This document shows, one piece after another, positions 1 to 8,355 of a stretch of 64,000 nucleotides of DNA. The position numbers and the translations under genes are program-made. Numbering within the stretch: position 1 is the first letter of the stretch; the number at the start of each line of letters is the position of its first letter. The stretch lies in the NCBI RefSeq assembly GCF_000761245.1, contig NZ_AWOR01000078.1:62001-126000 (forward strand), read 5' to 3'. The notes beneath the pieces were generated by a model that had not been told where the DNA came from, searched no databases, and saw only the letters and a list, made by a program, of their open reading frames with translations. Source of the stretch: Comamonas testosteroni (lineage in GTDB: Bacteria; Pseudomonadota; Gammaproteobacteria; Burkholderiales; Burkholderiaceae_C).

Positions 1-536
1 GCCGCAGCGGCGAGCTCAACTACGCTTCCAGCGGCTCGGGCACGGGTGGCCACCTCACGGGCGAGATGTTCGCCCATGCCCTTGGCGCCAAGGCCATCCA
101 CGTGCCGTACAAGGGCACCGCACCATCGCTGACCGATCTGGTCGGCGGCAATGTGGACTTCAGCTTCGGCGTGATCCCGGCGGCCATGGCCCTGGTGAAG
201 GCCGGCAAGCTGCGCGCCCTGGCCGTGACCGGCGCCAAGCGCCAGCGCCAGCTGCCCGATGTGCCTACGGTGGCAGAGTCCGGTGTGCCGGCCCTGGCGG
301 ATTTCGAGAGCTCTTTGACCTATGGCGTGCTGGCCCCCAAGGGCACGACGCAGGAGACCGTCGGCGCGCTGGGTCGCGACATCCTCAAGGTGGCGGCCTC
401 CAGCAGCTTCCAGTCGCGCCTGGAGGTGGAAGGGGCCGTGCCGCTGCTGGGCGACAGCAAACAGTACGCAGCCCGCATCCGCCAGGAAAGCAGCAAGTGG
501 GCGGCAGTGATCAAGGCATCGGGAGCCACGGCCTGA
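1..536 (+). CDS. Bug/TctC-family periplasmic solute receptor (3' part only)
   Basis: The frame is open from base 3 to the stop at 534-536, so only about 178 C-terminal residues are present and the start lies outside the window. The segment has the family's glycine/serine-rich ligand loop (NYASSGSGTGGHLTGEM) followed by HVPYKGT, the usual Bug hallmark, and later VPTVAESG. Bug receptors are secreted binding proteins for carboxylates and other small organic acids. No TctA/TctB membrane genes are visible. The stop is only 16 bp before pcaB, so the receptor probably shares its transcript and may bind an aromatic acid or a pathway precursor; that substrate is an inference from position. Confidence 0.9.
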   Translation, partial: RSGELNYASSGSGTGGHLTGEMFAHALGAKAIHVPYKGTAPSLTDLVGGNVDFSFGVIPAAMALVKAGKLRALAVTGAKRQRQLPDVPTVAESGVPALADFESSLTYGVLAPKGTTQETVGALGRDILKVAASSSFQSRLEVEGAVPLLGDSKQYAARIRQESSKWAAVIKASGATA

Positions 537-552
537 GGCCGGCGCGAGCAAC

Positions 553-1962
553 ATGACTCTGGTGAACGACTATCTGGGCCCGGCCGGCGGCGGCGCCTGG
601 TTTTCCGATGCGCAGTGGCTGCAGGCACTGCTGCGCTTCGAGTCCGGCCTGGCCCGGGCACAAGCCGATTGCGGACTGATTCCGGAGCCTGCGGCCCAGG
701 CCATTGCCAGCGCCTGCGCGCAGGCGCCCCTGGACCGCGACCGCATTGCCGAGCAAGCTCGCGCCAGCGGTGCGCTGGGCCTGGCCCTGGTCAAGCCGCT
801 GCAGCAGTGGCTGCAGGCGCATGCCCCCCAGGGCCTGCCCTGGCTGCACTGGGGCGCGACCACACAGGATGCCGTGGACACGGCCAGCGCCTTGCTCACC
901 CAGCAGGCGCTGCAGGCACTGCTGGCCGAGCTGAAGGCACTGGTCGCAGCACTGCTGGAGCTGGCCGCACGGCATGCGGCCACGCCCATGCTGGCGCGCA
1001 GCCTGCTGCAACCCGCACAGATCACGAGCTTCGGCCTCAAATGCGCACAGTCGGCTGCGGCGCTGCAACGCAGCATCGACCAGCTCGCGCAGCTGGCGCC
1101 CCAGGCCTTATGCGTGCAGCTGGGCGGCGCCGTGGGCAATGGCGCAACCCTGGGCACGCGCAGGCTGGCGGTGGAGCGGGCGCTGGCGCGGCACCTGGGC
1201 CTCGAGGCCTGCGGCCACAGCTGGCATACGCAGCGCGACAGCTGGATGCGCCTGGCCATGGAAGTGGCTGTGTGCTGCGGCAGCCTGTCCAAGCTGGCGC
1301 GCGACTGGTCGCTGATGTCGCAGTACGAGGTCGCAGAGATCAGCGAGGCCGCGCGCGGCAGCACTTCCAGCGCCATGCCGCACAAGCGCAATCCCGTGCA
1401 CTGCATGCAGGCCGTGGCCCAGACCCAGGCCGTGCCGCCGCTGGCCGCCCTGCTGCTGAGCTGCATGACCCAGGCCCACGAGCGCGCACTGGGTGAATGG
1501 CAGGCGGAGGTCGCCCACTGGCCCGATCTGTGGCGCCATGCTCATGGCGCGGCCACCGCACTGCGCCAGGCCGCACAGACGCTGCAGGTCCACCCGCAGC
1601 GCATGCTGGAGCATGTGGCCGGCTTGCGGGGCCTGGTGTTTTCTGAGGCATGCGTGCATGCGCTGGCGCCCTTCACCGGCAAACATGAAGCCCTGGCCGC
1701 CGTGGAGCAGCTCGCCCCCCTGGCGCTGGAGCAGCAGCGCGAGCTGCAGGAGCTGCTCGTGCAATGGGCCGCCAGCCGCACCACTGCCGAGCTCACCCCC
1801 GAACAACTGCCCGCACTGCGGCGCGCGTTGTCCCTGGCCTGCGACCCGCAGCAGGCCGTACAGGCTTCGCAGCGCGAATGCCTGGCCCTTCTGGCCAGCC
1901 GTGCGGCAGCCACCCTTGAAGAAAGCCCCGTCAATGCAGAACACGCCCACCTCTGTCCCTGA
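553..1962 (+). CDS. pcaB: 3-carboxy-cis,cis-muconate cycloisomerase
   Basis: This cytoplasmic enzyme lactonises 3-carboxy-cis,cis-muconate to 4-carboxymuconolactone in the protocatechuate branch of the beta-ketoadipate pathway. The 469-residue protein belongs to the fumarase/aspartase superfamily: residues 269-281 carry the signature GSTSSAMPHKRNP, and an earlier block reads HWGATTQD. Known PcaB proteins are about 450 residues, so the gene is full length. Assignment to PcaB rather than argininosuccinate or adenylosuccinate lyase rests on the following gene, which encodes the next enzyme. The 3' end overlaps pcaC by 29 bp, implying translational coupling. A Bug receptor lies immediately upstream. 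The other pca genes are not in the window. Confidence 0.9.
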   Translation: MTLVNDYLGPAGGGAWFSDAQWLQALLRFESGLARAQADCGLIPEPAAQAIASACAQAPLDRDRIAEQARASGALGLALVKPLQQWLQAHAPQGLPWLHWGATTQDAVDTASALLTQQALQALLAELKALVAALLELAARHAATPMLARSLLQPAQITSFGLKCAQSAAALQRSIDQLAQLAPQALCVQLGGAVGNGATLGTRRLAVERALARHLGLEACGHSWHTQRDSWMRLAMEVAVCCGSLSKLARDWSLMSQYEVAEISEAARGSTSSAMPHKRNPVHCMQAVAQTQAVPPLAALLLSCMTQAHERALGEWQAEVAHWPDLWRHAHGAATALRQAAQTLQVHPQRMLEHVAGLRGLVFSEACVHALAPFTGKHEALAAVEQLAPLALEQQRELQELLVQWAASRTTAELTPEQLPALRRALSLACDPQQAVQASQRECLALLASRAAATLEESPVNAEHAHLCP

Positions 1963-2389
1963 AGCCACCGACAGCCTGCAGCGCGGCCTGGCCAATCGCC
2001 GCCGCGTGCTCGGCGATGCCTGGGTGCAGCGGTCCGTGGAGAACGCGAATGTGCTCAATGTGGAGTTCCAGCGCATGATCACCGCCTATGCCTGGGACGG
2101 CATCTGGAGCCGCCCGGGCCTGGAGCGCCGCACGCGCCGCATCATGGTGCTGGCCATCACGGCCGCCATGGGGCGCTGGGAGGAGTTCGAGCTGCACATA
2201 CGCACGGGACTGCAGGCCGACCCGGCCGACAGCGAGGCCGCGCCGCTGGACCTGGACACCATTCGCGAGGTGCTGCTGCAGACCGCCGTCTATGCCGGCG
2301 TGCCTGCGGGCAACACCGGCATGGCGGTCACGCTCAAGGTACTCGGGGAGCTGGGGCGCATGCCGGAGGCCGCCAGCTTCGCCCCTTGA
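1934..2389 (+). CDS. pcaC: 4-carboxymuconolactone decarboxylase
   Basis: PcaC decarboxylates 4-carboxymuconolactone to beta-ketoadipate enol-lactone, directly after PcaB. The chosen start (MQNTPTSV, inside the end of pcaB) gives 151 residues; typical PcaC is about 130, so roughly 20 residues are an N-terminal extension before RRVLGDAWVQ, where the family similarity begins. Family-typical segments include EFQRMITAYAWDGIWSRPGL, RIMVLAITAAMGRWEEF and ELHIRTGLQ. The frame stays open far upstream inside pcaB, but a longer protein would be antipattern for the family. The overlap with pcaB supports a coupled operon. No terminator is obvious; the convergent pirin gene ends 11 bp further on. Confidence 0.92.
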   Translation: MQNTPTSVPEATDSLQRGLANRRRVLGDAWVQRSVENANVLNVEFQRMITAYAWDGIWSRPGLERRTRRIMVLAITAAMGRWEEFELHIRTGLQADPADSEAAPLDLDTIREVLLQTAVYAGVPAGNTGMAVTLKVLGELGRMPEAASFAP

Positions 2390-2400
2390 GCCTGGCCTTA

Positions 2401-3447
2401 TCAGGCCAGTGGCGGCTGCTCGTCGATGTCCGAGCCCGGGTAGCGCGCAAAGCGACGGTTCTCGGCGCCATGCACCGGGTCGTTGTCCTTCCAGGGCCAG
2501 CCGCCGAACTGGGTGCGGCGATAGTCCTGCATGGCCTGCATGATCTCCTCCTGGGTGTTCATCACAAAGGGACCGTACTGCGCGACCTTCTCGCCAATCG
2601 GCTTGCCCTGCAGCAGCACCAGCTCTGCGCTGACATCGCCGGTGTTGACCAGCTCCAGATCGCGTTGAGCGTCGACATGCATGGCCAGATGGCCGTTCAC
2701 GGTTTCGCCCCCCACGGTCATGCTCTTGCCCACAAAGAAGTAGAGCATGCGATGGGTTTCTGGGCCTGCGGCCTTCGGCATGGTCCAGCGGGCACCGGGC
2801 TCCAGCTCCAGCGTCCAGATGGCCACGTCGCTGTCGGCCTGGGAAGCCCAGGACTCGGGCGGTGGCGGCAAGGCCGGGTCCGCGCCGTCCAGGGCTCCGG
2901 CCACCACGGTGACAGTGGTTTTGCGGCCCGCCGCATCGCTGAAGCTCAGGCGCGGAATCTGCTCGTTCCAGAACATGGTGAAGTGGGGCTCCACCATCTT
3001 GTTCCTCGCAGGCAGGTTCAGCCAGATCTGGAACAGCTCCAGCGGATTGGGCTTGTCGCTGCTCAGCAGCGGAAACATCTCCGAGTGCTGGATGCCTTTG
3101 CCGGCCGTGAGCCACTGCACATCACCGCCGCCGAAGCGCGCTGCAGCACCCAGCGAGTCCGCATGGTCGATGCGGCCCTTGCGCACCAGGGTCACGGTCT
3201 CGAAGCCGCGATGCGGGTGGCCCGGGAAGCCCGGAATCGGCTCGCCGTGGTACATCGAAAAGCCATTCCGCGCGCTGAAGTCGCTGCCCATCTCGCGGCC
3301 CTCGAACTCCACGGCCTGCACGCCCATTTCGCCGTTGCTGGCCGGATAGCTGTCATCGTGGTGAGCGCAGAACAGAAACGGATCCAGGCAGGGCCAGCGC
3401 GGCCCCAGCGGGGCGCTTTCCAGAATGGGGGGACGATTCGTGGTCAT
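2401..3447 (-). CDS. Pirin family cupin protein
   Basis: The product is a 348-residue two-domain cupin. Residues H77, H79, H121 and E123 match the four metal ligands of pirins in order and spacing (PGHPHRGFETV and GKGIQHSE). Pirins bind Fe(II) and have been reported as quercetinase-like dioxygenases or redox-sensing regulators; the role of this one is unknown. The start MTTNRPP is chosen because AGGAG lies 8 bp upstream; the frame is open further but without a Shine-Dalgarno site. The C-terminal extension (from about residue 300, ending DEQPPLA) is longer than in human pirin. A second pirin, about 24 kb away, has the same ligand set but is shorter. Confidence 0.9.
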   Translation of the reverse strand: MTTNRPPILESAPLGPRWPCLDPFLFCAHHDDSYPASNGEMGVQAVEFEGREMGSDFSARNGFSMYHGEPIPGFPGHPHRGFETVTLVRKGRIDHADSLGAAARFGGGDVQWLTAGKGIQHSEMFPLLSSDKPNPLELFQIWLNLPARNKMVEPHFTMFWNEQIPRLSFSDAAGRKTTVTVVAGALDGADPALPPPPESWASQADSDVAIWTLELEPGARWTMPKAAGPETHRMLYFFVGKSMTVGGETVNGHLAMHVDAQRDLELVNTGDVSAELVLLQGKPIGEKVAQYGPFVMNTQEEIMQAMQDYRRTQFGGWPWKDNDPVHGAENRRFARYPGSDIDEQPPLA

Positions 3448-3593
3448 GGAATTCTCCTCTTGAGAGGCCGCTGCCAGCTGCAGGGCCTGAAGTCTCGAAG
3501 ATAAGGCCGGCCCACGGGTTTGAAAGACATCACCGCTGGGACAGTACTTGCCGCTTTTGCAACAACGGCAAGCCTGCAGCGCCCGATGGACGC

Positions 3594-4316
3594 TCAGCCG
3601 CGCGGCGGAACGTTCAGGCCTTTTTGCGTCGCCGGGCGGGCCACGAAAGCCTTGAGCACGCGCTGCAGCTCGGGAAACCCGCTCCAGCCCACCAGCTCGG
3701 CGGCGTTGTAGCCGTTCTCGTCGACCATATTGCGCACCCAGGGCCAGATGGCGATGTCGGCAATGGTGATCTGCTCGCCCATGATCCACTCGCGGCCCTG
3801 CATGCGCTGCTCCAGCACGCCCAGCAGGCGCTTCGATTCATTGACATAGCGGTCACGCGGGCGCTTGTCCTCGAAGTCCTTGCCCGCGAACTTGTGGAAG
3901 AAGCCGACCTGGCCGAACATGGGGCCCACGCCGCCCATCTGGAACATCAGCCACTGCAGCGTCTCGTAGCGCGCTGCGGGGTCGGCGGGCAGCAGCGGGC
4001 TGCCGCTCTTCTCGGCCAGATAGATCAGGATGGCCGCCGACTCGAACAGCGCCAGCGGCTTTGCGCCCGGGCCTTGCGGGTCGATGATGGCGGGAATCTT
4101 GTTGTTGGGGAAGGTGCCGACAAACTCTGGCGTGAGCTGGTCATTGGTCTGGAAGCTGACCAGGTGCGCCTCGTAGGGCAGCTGCATCTCCTCAAGCGCA
4201 ATCGACACCTTCACGCCATTGGGTGTGGGCAGCGAGTACAGCTGGATGCGCTCGGGGTGCTGCGCGGGCCACTTGCGGGTCACGGAAAAATCGGCGAGGA
4301 CTTGGGGTTGCGTCAT
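3594..4316 (-). CDS. Glutathione S-transferase family protein (YfcG/YghU-like)
   Basis: The product is a cytoplasmic GST of 240 residues. The N-terminal thioredoxin-like domain contains LYSLPTPNGVKVSIALEE (residues 26-43), the TPNG motif characteristic of nu-class/Ure2p-like GSTs that act as disulfide-bond reductases using glutathione, and NKIPAI with ESAAILIYLAEK, which form the glutathione site. The all-helical C-terminal domain ends TQKGLNVPPRG. The start MTQPQ has AAGGA upstream; the frame continues to a weaker start 72 bp earlier. It reads in the same direction as the pirin, 146 bp upstream of it, so the two could be cotranscribed. The physiological substrate cannot be told. Confidence 0.9.
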   Translation of the reverse strand: MTQPQVLADFSVTRKWPAQHPERIQLYSLPTPNGVKVSIALEEMQLPYEAHLVSFQTNDQLTPEFVGTFPNNKIPAIIDPQGPGAKPLALFESAAILIYLAEKSGSPLLPADPAARYETLQWLMFQMGGVGPMFGQVGFFHKFAGKDFEDKRPRDRYVNESKRLLGVLEQRMQGREWIMGEQITIADIAIWPWVRNMVDENGYNAAELVGWSGFPELQRVLKAFVARPATQKGLNVPPRG

Positions 4317-4552
4317 GGGTTTCCTTCGGAGCGTGTTGGCAATCTCTGCGGCCCCGCAAGGGGCTGGCGGCGTGGCCTGGCAAGCCACGCCGCAGAGCTT
4401 CCGAGCATCCTAACGGTTGTCATGCGGCCTTGCAGGCAGCGCTGCCGATGGCTGCGATGGCCAGATGCGGGTACGCAGATTCCCTCATCGAAGCCTGTGC
4501 CTGAGGCGGTGATATTGGGTGTTTGACAAAAATTGAACCACGGAGACATCAC

Positions 4553-5593
4553 ATGCATCAGCTAGCTTGCAAGCCCGATTCCTTCTTCGCCGACGCAAAG
4601 ACGCCTGCCTGCGCTTTGCCAAGCCGGCGGCGAGCCCTGGGCCTGGCAGCCGCGCTGGGTGCAGGGCTGATGCTGGCAGGCGGCGCGGCCATTGCCGCAG
4701 GCTTTCCGGAGCGCGCCGTGACGGTCGTCGTGCCGTATTCACCGGCTGGAGGCGTGGACATCGTGACCAGGCTGGTCACCACGCCCATGGCGGAGTTTCT
4801 GGGCCAGTCCATGGTGGTCGAAAACAAGCCCGGAGGCGGCACCAATATCGGCATGGCGGCCGTGGCACGCTCCGCGCCCAATGGCTATACGCTGCTGACG
4901 GCCTCGAACACGCTGACCACCAACAAGGCGCTGTACTCCAAGCTCAGCTTCGACCCCGCGACCGATCTGGTTCCGGTGGGGCGCATCGGCGAGGCGCCGC
5001 TGGTGGTCGTGGTCAATGCCAAGTCACCGTACAAAAGCCTGGCCGAGCTCATCACGGCGGGCAAGACCAAGCCCGGCGCCCTGTCCTATGGCACGGCAGG
5101 CGTGGGCAGCTCGGGCCATATGGCGAGTGCCTTGCTGGAAAAAGCCGGGCAGTTCAAGGGCGTCCACGTCCCCTACAAAGGGGGCTCCACCGCCGTGACG
5201 GATCTGCTGGGCGGGCGCCTGGACTTCATGGCCATCAACCCGCTGGAAGTCGCAGGCCATGTGAACAGCGGCAGCCTGCGCGCCTTGGCGGTGCTCAACA
5301 AAAATGGCTCACGCCTGCTGCCCCAGGTGCCGACTGCGCGCTCCCTGGGCGTGGATGTGCAAGCCACCGTGTGGTGGGGCCTGGTGGCCCCCAAGGGAAC
5401 GCCCGAGGCCGTGATCCAGACGCTGAACGCGGCGCTGAACAAGGCGCTGACCACGCCGGCGGTCACCCAGACGCTGGCCGATATGGGCGCCACGCCCCTG
5501 GGAGGAACACCGGCACAGTTCGGCAGCTTTATCCAGGCCGAAACCCGTGAACTCGGCGAAGTCATCCGAGCCGCCGATATTCGCGCGGACTGA
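4553..5593 (+). CDS. Bug/TctC-family periplasmic solute receptor
   Basis: This 346-residue exported binding protein starts at MHQLACKP with GGAG 8 bp upstream. A signal sequence spans about residues 27-50; the run SRRRALGLAAAL resembles a twin-arginine signal, though a Sec signal is possible. The mature domain starts GFPERAVTVVVPYSPAGGVD, the family's first beta strand and ligand loop, and contains VENKPGGGTN, VGSSGHMAS and HVPYKGG. No TctAB genes accompany it. The convergent LysR gene 17 bp downstream is a plausible regulator, as Bug genes commonly neighbour LysR genes. The ligand is unknown. Confidence 0.92.
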   Translation: MHQLACKPDSFFADAKTPACALPSRRRALGLAAALGAGLMLAGGAAIAAGFPERAVTVVVPYSPAGGVDIVTRLVTTPMAEFLGQSMVVENKPGGGTNIGMAAVARSAPNGYTLLTASNTLTTNKALYSKLSFDPATDLVPVGRIGEAPLVVVVNAKSPYKSLAELITAGKTKPGALSYGTAGVGSSGHMASALLEKAGQFKGVHVPYKGGSTAVTDLLGGRLDFMAINPLEVAGHVNSGSLRALAVLNKNGSRLLPQVPTARSLGVDVQATVWWGLVAPKGTPEAVIQTLNAALNKALTTPAVTQTLADMGATPLGGTPAQFGSFIQAETRELGEVIRAADIRAD

Positions 5594-5610
5594 TGCCGGC
5601 GAAGGCCGCC

Positions 5611-6495
5611 CTAGCGCAGCAACTGCCAGAACATCTGCACGCAGGGTGATGGCGCCTGCTGCATGCTGACCAGCGCAATGCGCGAGTGGCGCGCAGCATC
5701 GGCCAGCGGCTGCAGCACCACGCCGGGCGGGCAGATGCGCTCATAGACGCTGGGCACGATGGACAGCCCCAGGCCGGCGGCCACCAGCGCCATCATGGTC
5801 GAGGTCTCGCGCGCCGGCTGGGCGATGCGCGGCACAAAGCCGGCCTCGCTGCACAGCGCCAGAATATGTTCGTGCAGACCGCCACCCAGCACGGCCGGAT
5901 GCAGCACAAAGGGCTGATCGGCCAGGCTGCTCAGTGCCAGTGGCTCGTTCGCCGCCGAGGCGGCATGCGCCACGGGCAGGGCCAGCCTCAGCTCATCGCG
6001 CCACAGTGTCTGCTCGCGTATCGGCACAGGGATGCGGAAGGTCGGCGAAGGCCGCATGAAGCCGATGTCGATCTGCCCTGCCGTCAGCGCCGCGATCTGC
6101 TCGCCCGTGGTCATATGCTGCAGGTCCAGCTCCACCTGCGGGTGGCGGCTGCGAAAGTCGCGCAGCATGGCCGAGAACTCGTCAAACAGCGGCACCGATG
6201 CCGTGAAGGCGATGCGCAGCCGCCCGGCCAGTCCATGGGCTGCCATGCGCACCAGCTCGCCCGCCTGCTGGTGCAGCTCCACGATCTGCCGCGCCTTGTC
6301 CTGCAGCAGCAGTCCTGCCGGCGTCAGCGCCACGGCGCGGCGCGAGCGTTCGAACAACTGCGCCCCCATCTCCTGCTCCAGCAGACGGATCTGCTGGCTC
6401 AGCGGGGGCTGGCTCATATGCAAACGCTGGGCCGCACGGCTGAAATTCAGCTCCTCGGCCACAGCCAGAAAACAGGTCAGACGGCGCAAATCCAT
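5611..6495 (-). CDS. LysR-family transcriptional regulator
   Basis: The 294-residue protein has an N-terminal winged helix-turn-helix (residues 1-60: LTCFLAVAEELNFSRAAQRL, then SQPPLSQQIRLLE) followed by a substrate-binding effector domain. The HTH resembles the CatM/BenM type that senses aromatic-derived acids, which is only a resemblance. The gene is convergent with a Bug receptor and divergent from a binding lipoprotein; an inverted repeat in that divergent gap is a candidate site for this protein. The effector and target are not shown by the sequence. Confidence 0.92.
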   Translation of the reverse strand: MDLRRLTCFLAVAEELNFSRAAQRLHMSQPPLSQQIRLLEQEMGAQLFERSRRAVALTPAGLLLQDKARQIVELHQQAGELVRMAAHGLAGRLRIAFTASVPLFDEFSAMLRDFRSRHPQVELDLQHMTTGEQIAALTAGQIDIGFMRPSPTFRIPVPIREQTLWRDELRLALPVAHAASAANEPLALSSLADQPFVLHPAVLGGGLHEHILALCSEAGFVPRIAQPARETSTMMALVAAGLGLSIVPSVYERICPPGVVLQPLADAARHSRIALVSMQQAPSPCVQMFWQLLR

Positions 6496-6513
6496 AGGAC
6501 GATTTTCGTATCA

Positions 6514-6539
6514 AGTCCAGACGCAAACGGTATTGGACT
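6514..6539. promoter_or_regulatory. Inverted repeat, candidate LysR operator
   Basis: The arms AGTCCA and TGGACT are perfect complements separated by 14 bp. The site sits 19 bp before the LysR start and 120 bp before the divergent lipoprotein gene, where LysR proteins usually bind to control themselves and a divergent target. The arms are short and could occur by chance. Confidence 0.35.
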
Positions 6540-6659
6540 CAAAGACCGCAGCTTTTCACAATCCGCCAAGCCGTACAAGCTATGACAACCGTAGCTGCCT
6601 GCGTTGATTCAAAAAGGGTTCAAGGCCTATCCAGACCAGCCCAATACAGAGAGACATTG

Positions 6660-7469
6660 ATGAAGCCGTTTCCCCTTTTCACCGTCCGCCGAGCCCTGCT
6701 GATCAGCGCCGTGGCCCTGGCTGCAGGCTGCGCCCAGCAACCGGGCAGCACGCCTAAGGAGCCTGTGCGCCTCATGACCTCGGGCGGCTTCACCGCAGCG
6801 CACAAGCTGCTGGCACCGCAGTTCACAGCCCAGACCGGCCTGGCGGTGGAGTCGGCCTATGGCTCGTCCATGGGCTCCTCGCCCACCTCCATTCCCAACC
6901 GACTGAGCAAGGGCGAGAAGGCCGATGTGGTGATCTTGGCGCGCGGTGCGCTCGACGATCTGGCCGCCAAGGGCCTGGTGCGCAGCGGCACCCAGATCGA
7001 CCTAGTGCGCTCTGCCGTGGGCGTGGCCGTGAAGAAGGGCTCCCCCATCCCCGACATCAGCAGCGAGGACAAGCTGCGCCAGGTGCTGCTCAACGCCAAG
7101 AGCATTGCCTACTCGGCCAGCGCCAGCGGCACCTATTACGAAACCCAGATGCTCAAGAAGCTGGGCATTCACGACCAGGTCATGCCCAAGAGCAGGAAGA
7201 TCGTGACCGAACGCGTGGGCACCATCGTGGCGCGGGGAGAGGCCGAAATCGGCCTGCAGCAGGTCAGCGAGCTGCTGCCCATCGAGGGCATCAGCTATGT
7301 CGGCACCCTGCCCGATTCGGTGCAGCACTACACCATCTTCTCGGCCGGCACGGCCAGTACCTCCACCAACCCGCAGGGGCTGGAGCAACTGCTCAAGTAC
7401 TACACCTCGCCCGCCGCCGCCAAGACGATTCGTGACACCGGCCTGGAGCCCATTGCCAAGTCCCGCTGA
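6660..7469 (+). CDS. Periplasmic binding lipoprotein, ModA-like fold
   Basis: The chosen start MKPFPLF gives a 269-residue precursor with lipobox LAAGC (C24). The mature part reads RLMTSGGFTAAHKLLAPQF, then VVILARGALDDLA, AYSASASGTYYETQML and FSAGTAS, matching the extracellular solute-binding family that includes molybdate receptor ModA. No ABC permease or ATPase gene follows: a strong terminator begins 17 bp after the stop. It may therefore bind an organic ligand, feed a transporter encoded elsewhere or act as a sensor. The frame is open 78 bp upstream but without the signal peptide at its N terminus. Confidence 0.85.
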   Translation: MKPFPLFTVRRALLISAVALAAGCAQQPGSTPKEPVRLMTSGGFTAAHKLLAPQFTAQTGLAVESAYGSSMGSSPTSIPNRLSKGEKADVVILARGALDDLAAKGLVRSGTQIDLVRSAVGVAVKKGSPIPDISSEDKLRQVLLNAKSIAYSASASGTYYETQMLKKLGIHDQVMPKSRKIVTERVGTIVARGEAEIGLQQVSELLPIEGISYVGTLPDSVQHYTIFSAGTASTSTNPQGLEQLLKYYTSPAAAKTIRDTGLEPIAKSR

Positions 7470-7486
7470 GCGCCGCACGGCCCCGC

Positions 7487-7525
7487 AAAAAAAGCCCGCC
7501 AGGCAAATGCCTGCGGGCTTTTTTT
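7487..7525. terminator. Bidirectional intrinsic terminator
   Basis: The sequence AAAAAAAGCCCGC pairs across a short GC-rich loop with GCGGGCTTTTTTT. It has a T-run on either strand, so it can end both the binding lipoprotein (+) and the convergent DUF1439 gene (-), which finishes 13 bp away. Confidence 0.9.
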
Positions 7526-7538
7526 GTCGCCTGGCAGC

Positions 7539-8114
7539 TCAGCGCTTGCTGCCCGGGCCGGCTTTTTGCACCAGGGCCACGGTCAGCCCCTGGGCGGTGA
7601 CGGTAATGGCGCCAGGCTCCATGGCCAGCGCATCGACCAGGGCCAGATCCTGGTCCTGCAGCTGATAGAGCACCACCTGGCCCATGGCCTGCTCGGCCAA
7701 GGCCGTGGCATAAGTGCCCAGCATATCGCTGAGCGCGGGCGACAGCCCGTCCATGCTGAGCTGGTTGACCTTGATCTGGTAGGCGCGCAAGGTGCGGTCG
7801 GTGGGCTCATAGCGCAGCGCGAAATCGACATTGAGCAGGCCGCTGTACTGCTCCTTGAGCACCTTGCCGCTGAGCTCGGCCGGGATCACGGCGTTGAGCA
7901 TATTGCGCTCGGGCAGCATGCTCAGCTGCGGCGCCTTCAGGTCCAGCTGCAGCAAACCCGCCACGGGAAACTGCCTGGGGAAACGCCTGGCCAGCATCTC
8001 CTGCAGCTTCTGCTGGCTCACACTCACGCTGCTGGGCACGGACTTGCCCGAGCAGCCCGTGGCAGCCATTCCCAATCCCAACACTGTCACTGCCAACCAT
8101 GCGCGCCGATTCAT
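7539..8114 (-). CDS. DUF1439 lipoprotein (YceB-like)
   Basis: The 191-residue precursor starts MNRRAWLAV and has a lipoprotein signal with lipobox AATGC (C21). The mature part is a single domain resembling E. coli YceB: VSVSQQKLQEMLARRFP near the N terminus and LLNVDFALRYEP in the middle. YceB-like proteins are envelope lipoproteins of unknown role with a lipid-binding-like fold. A longer frame starts 60 bp upstream but would bury the signal peptide. It is convergent with the binding lipoprotein and shares its terminator. Confidence 0.85.
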   Translation of the reverse strand: MNRRAWLAVTVLGLGMAATGCSGKSVPSSVSVSQQKLQEMLARRFPRQFPVAGLLQLDLKAPQLSMLPERNMLNAVIPAELSGKVLKEQYSGLLNVDFALRYEPTDRTLRAYQIKVNQLSMDGLSPALSDMLGTYATALAEQAMGQVVLYQLQDQDLALVDALAMEPGAITVTAQGLTVALVQKAGPGSKR

Positions 8115-8158
8115 CACGACCACCGAACTCCGTAAAACCTGATTCAAAACCCATGCAA

Positions 8159-8195
8159 ACGCTTGATAAACCAACGCTGTCAGCTATGGTTTTTG
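8159..8195. repeat. Degenerate copy of the AGCTATC intergenic palindrome
   Basis: The stretch contains ACGCTTGATAAACC, then AACGCTGTCAGCTATGG. This is a degenerate member of a family whose core is AAGCGCTGGCAGCTATCAA; the best copies are at 16629 and 28719. It lies between two divergently read genes. Confidence 0.5.
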
Positions 8196-8355
8196 AGCAA
8201 TCCATTGTCTCTGAGCCTGCTATTCCACAGAGTCTCGATGGGTGTTCGCAGTTCCCTATCTGACGCAATCTGCAGGTAAAAGACTGTTATCTAACGTCCG
8301 ACGCCATCCAGGGTTGACTGTCAACGCTAGCGGCGGTGCATGCACAATGATTTGC

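Noticed and set aside
1493..1933. A 298-residue version of pcaC starting inside pcaB
   Set aside because: The extra N-terminal part is the shifted reading of pcaB and is not found in the family.
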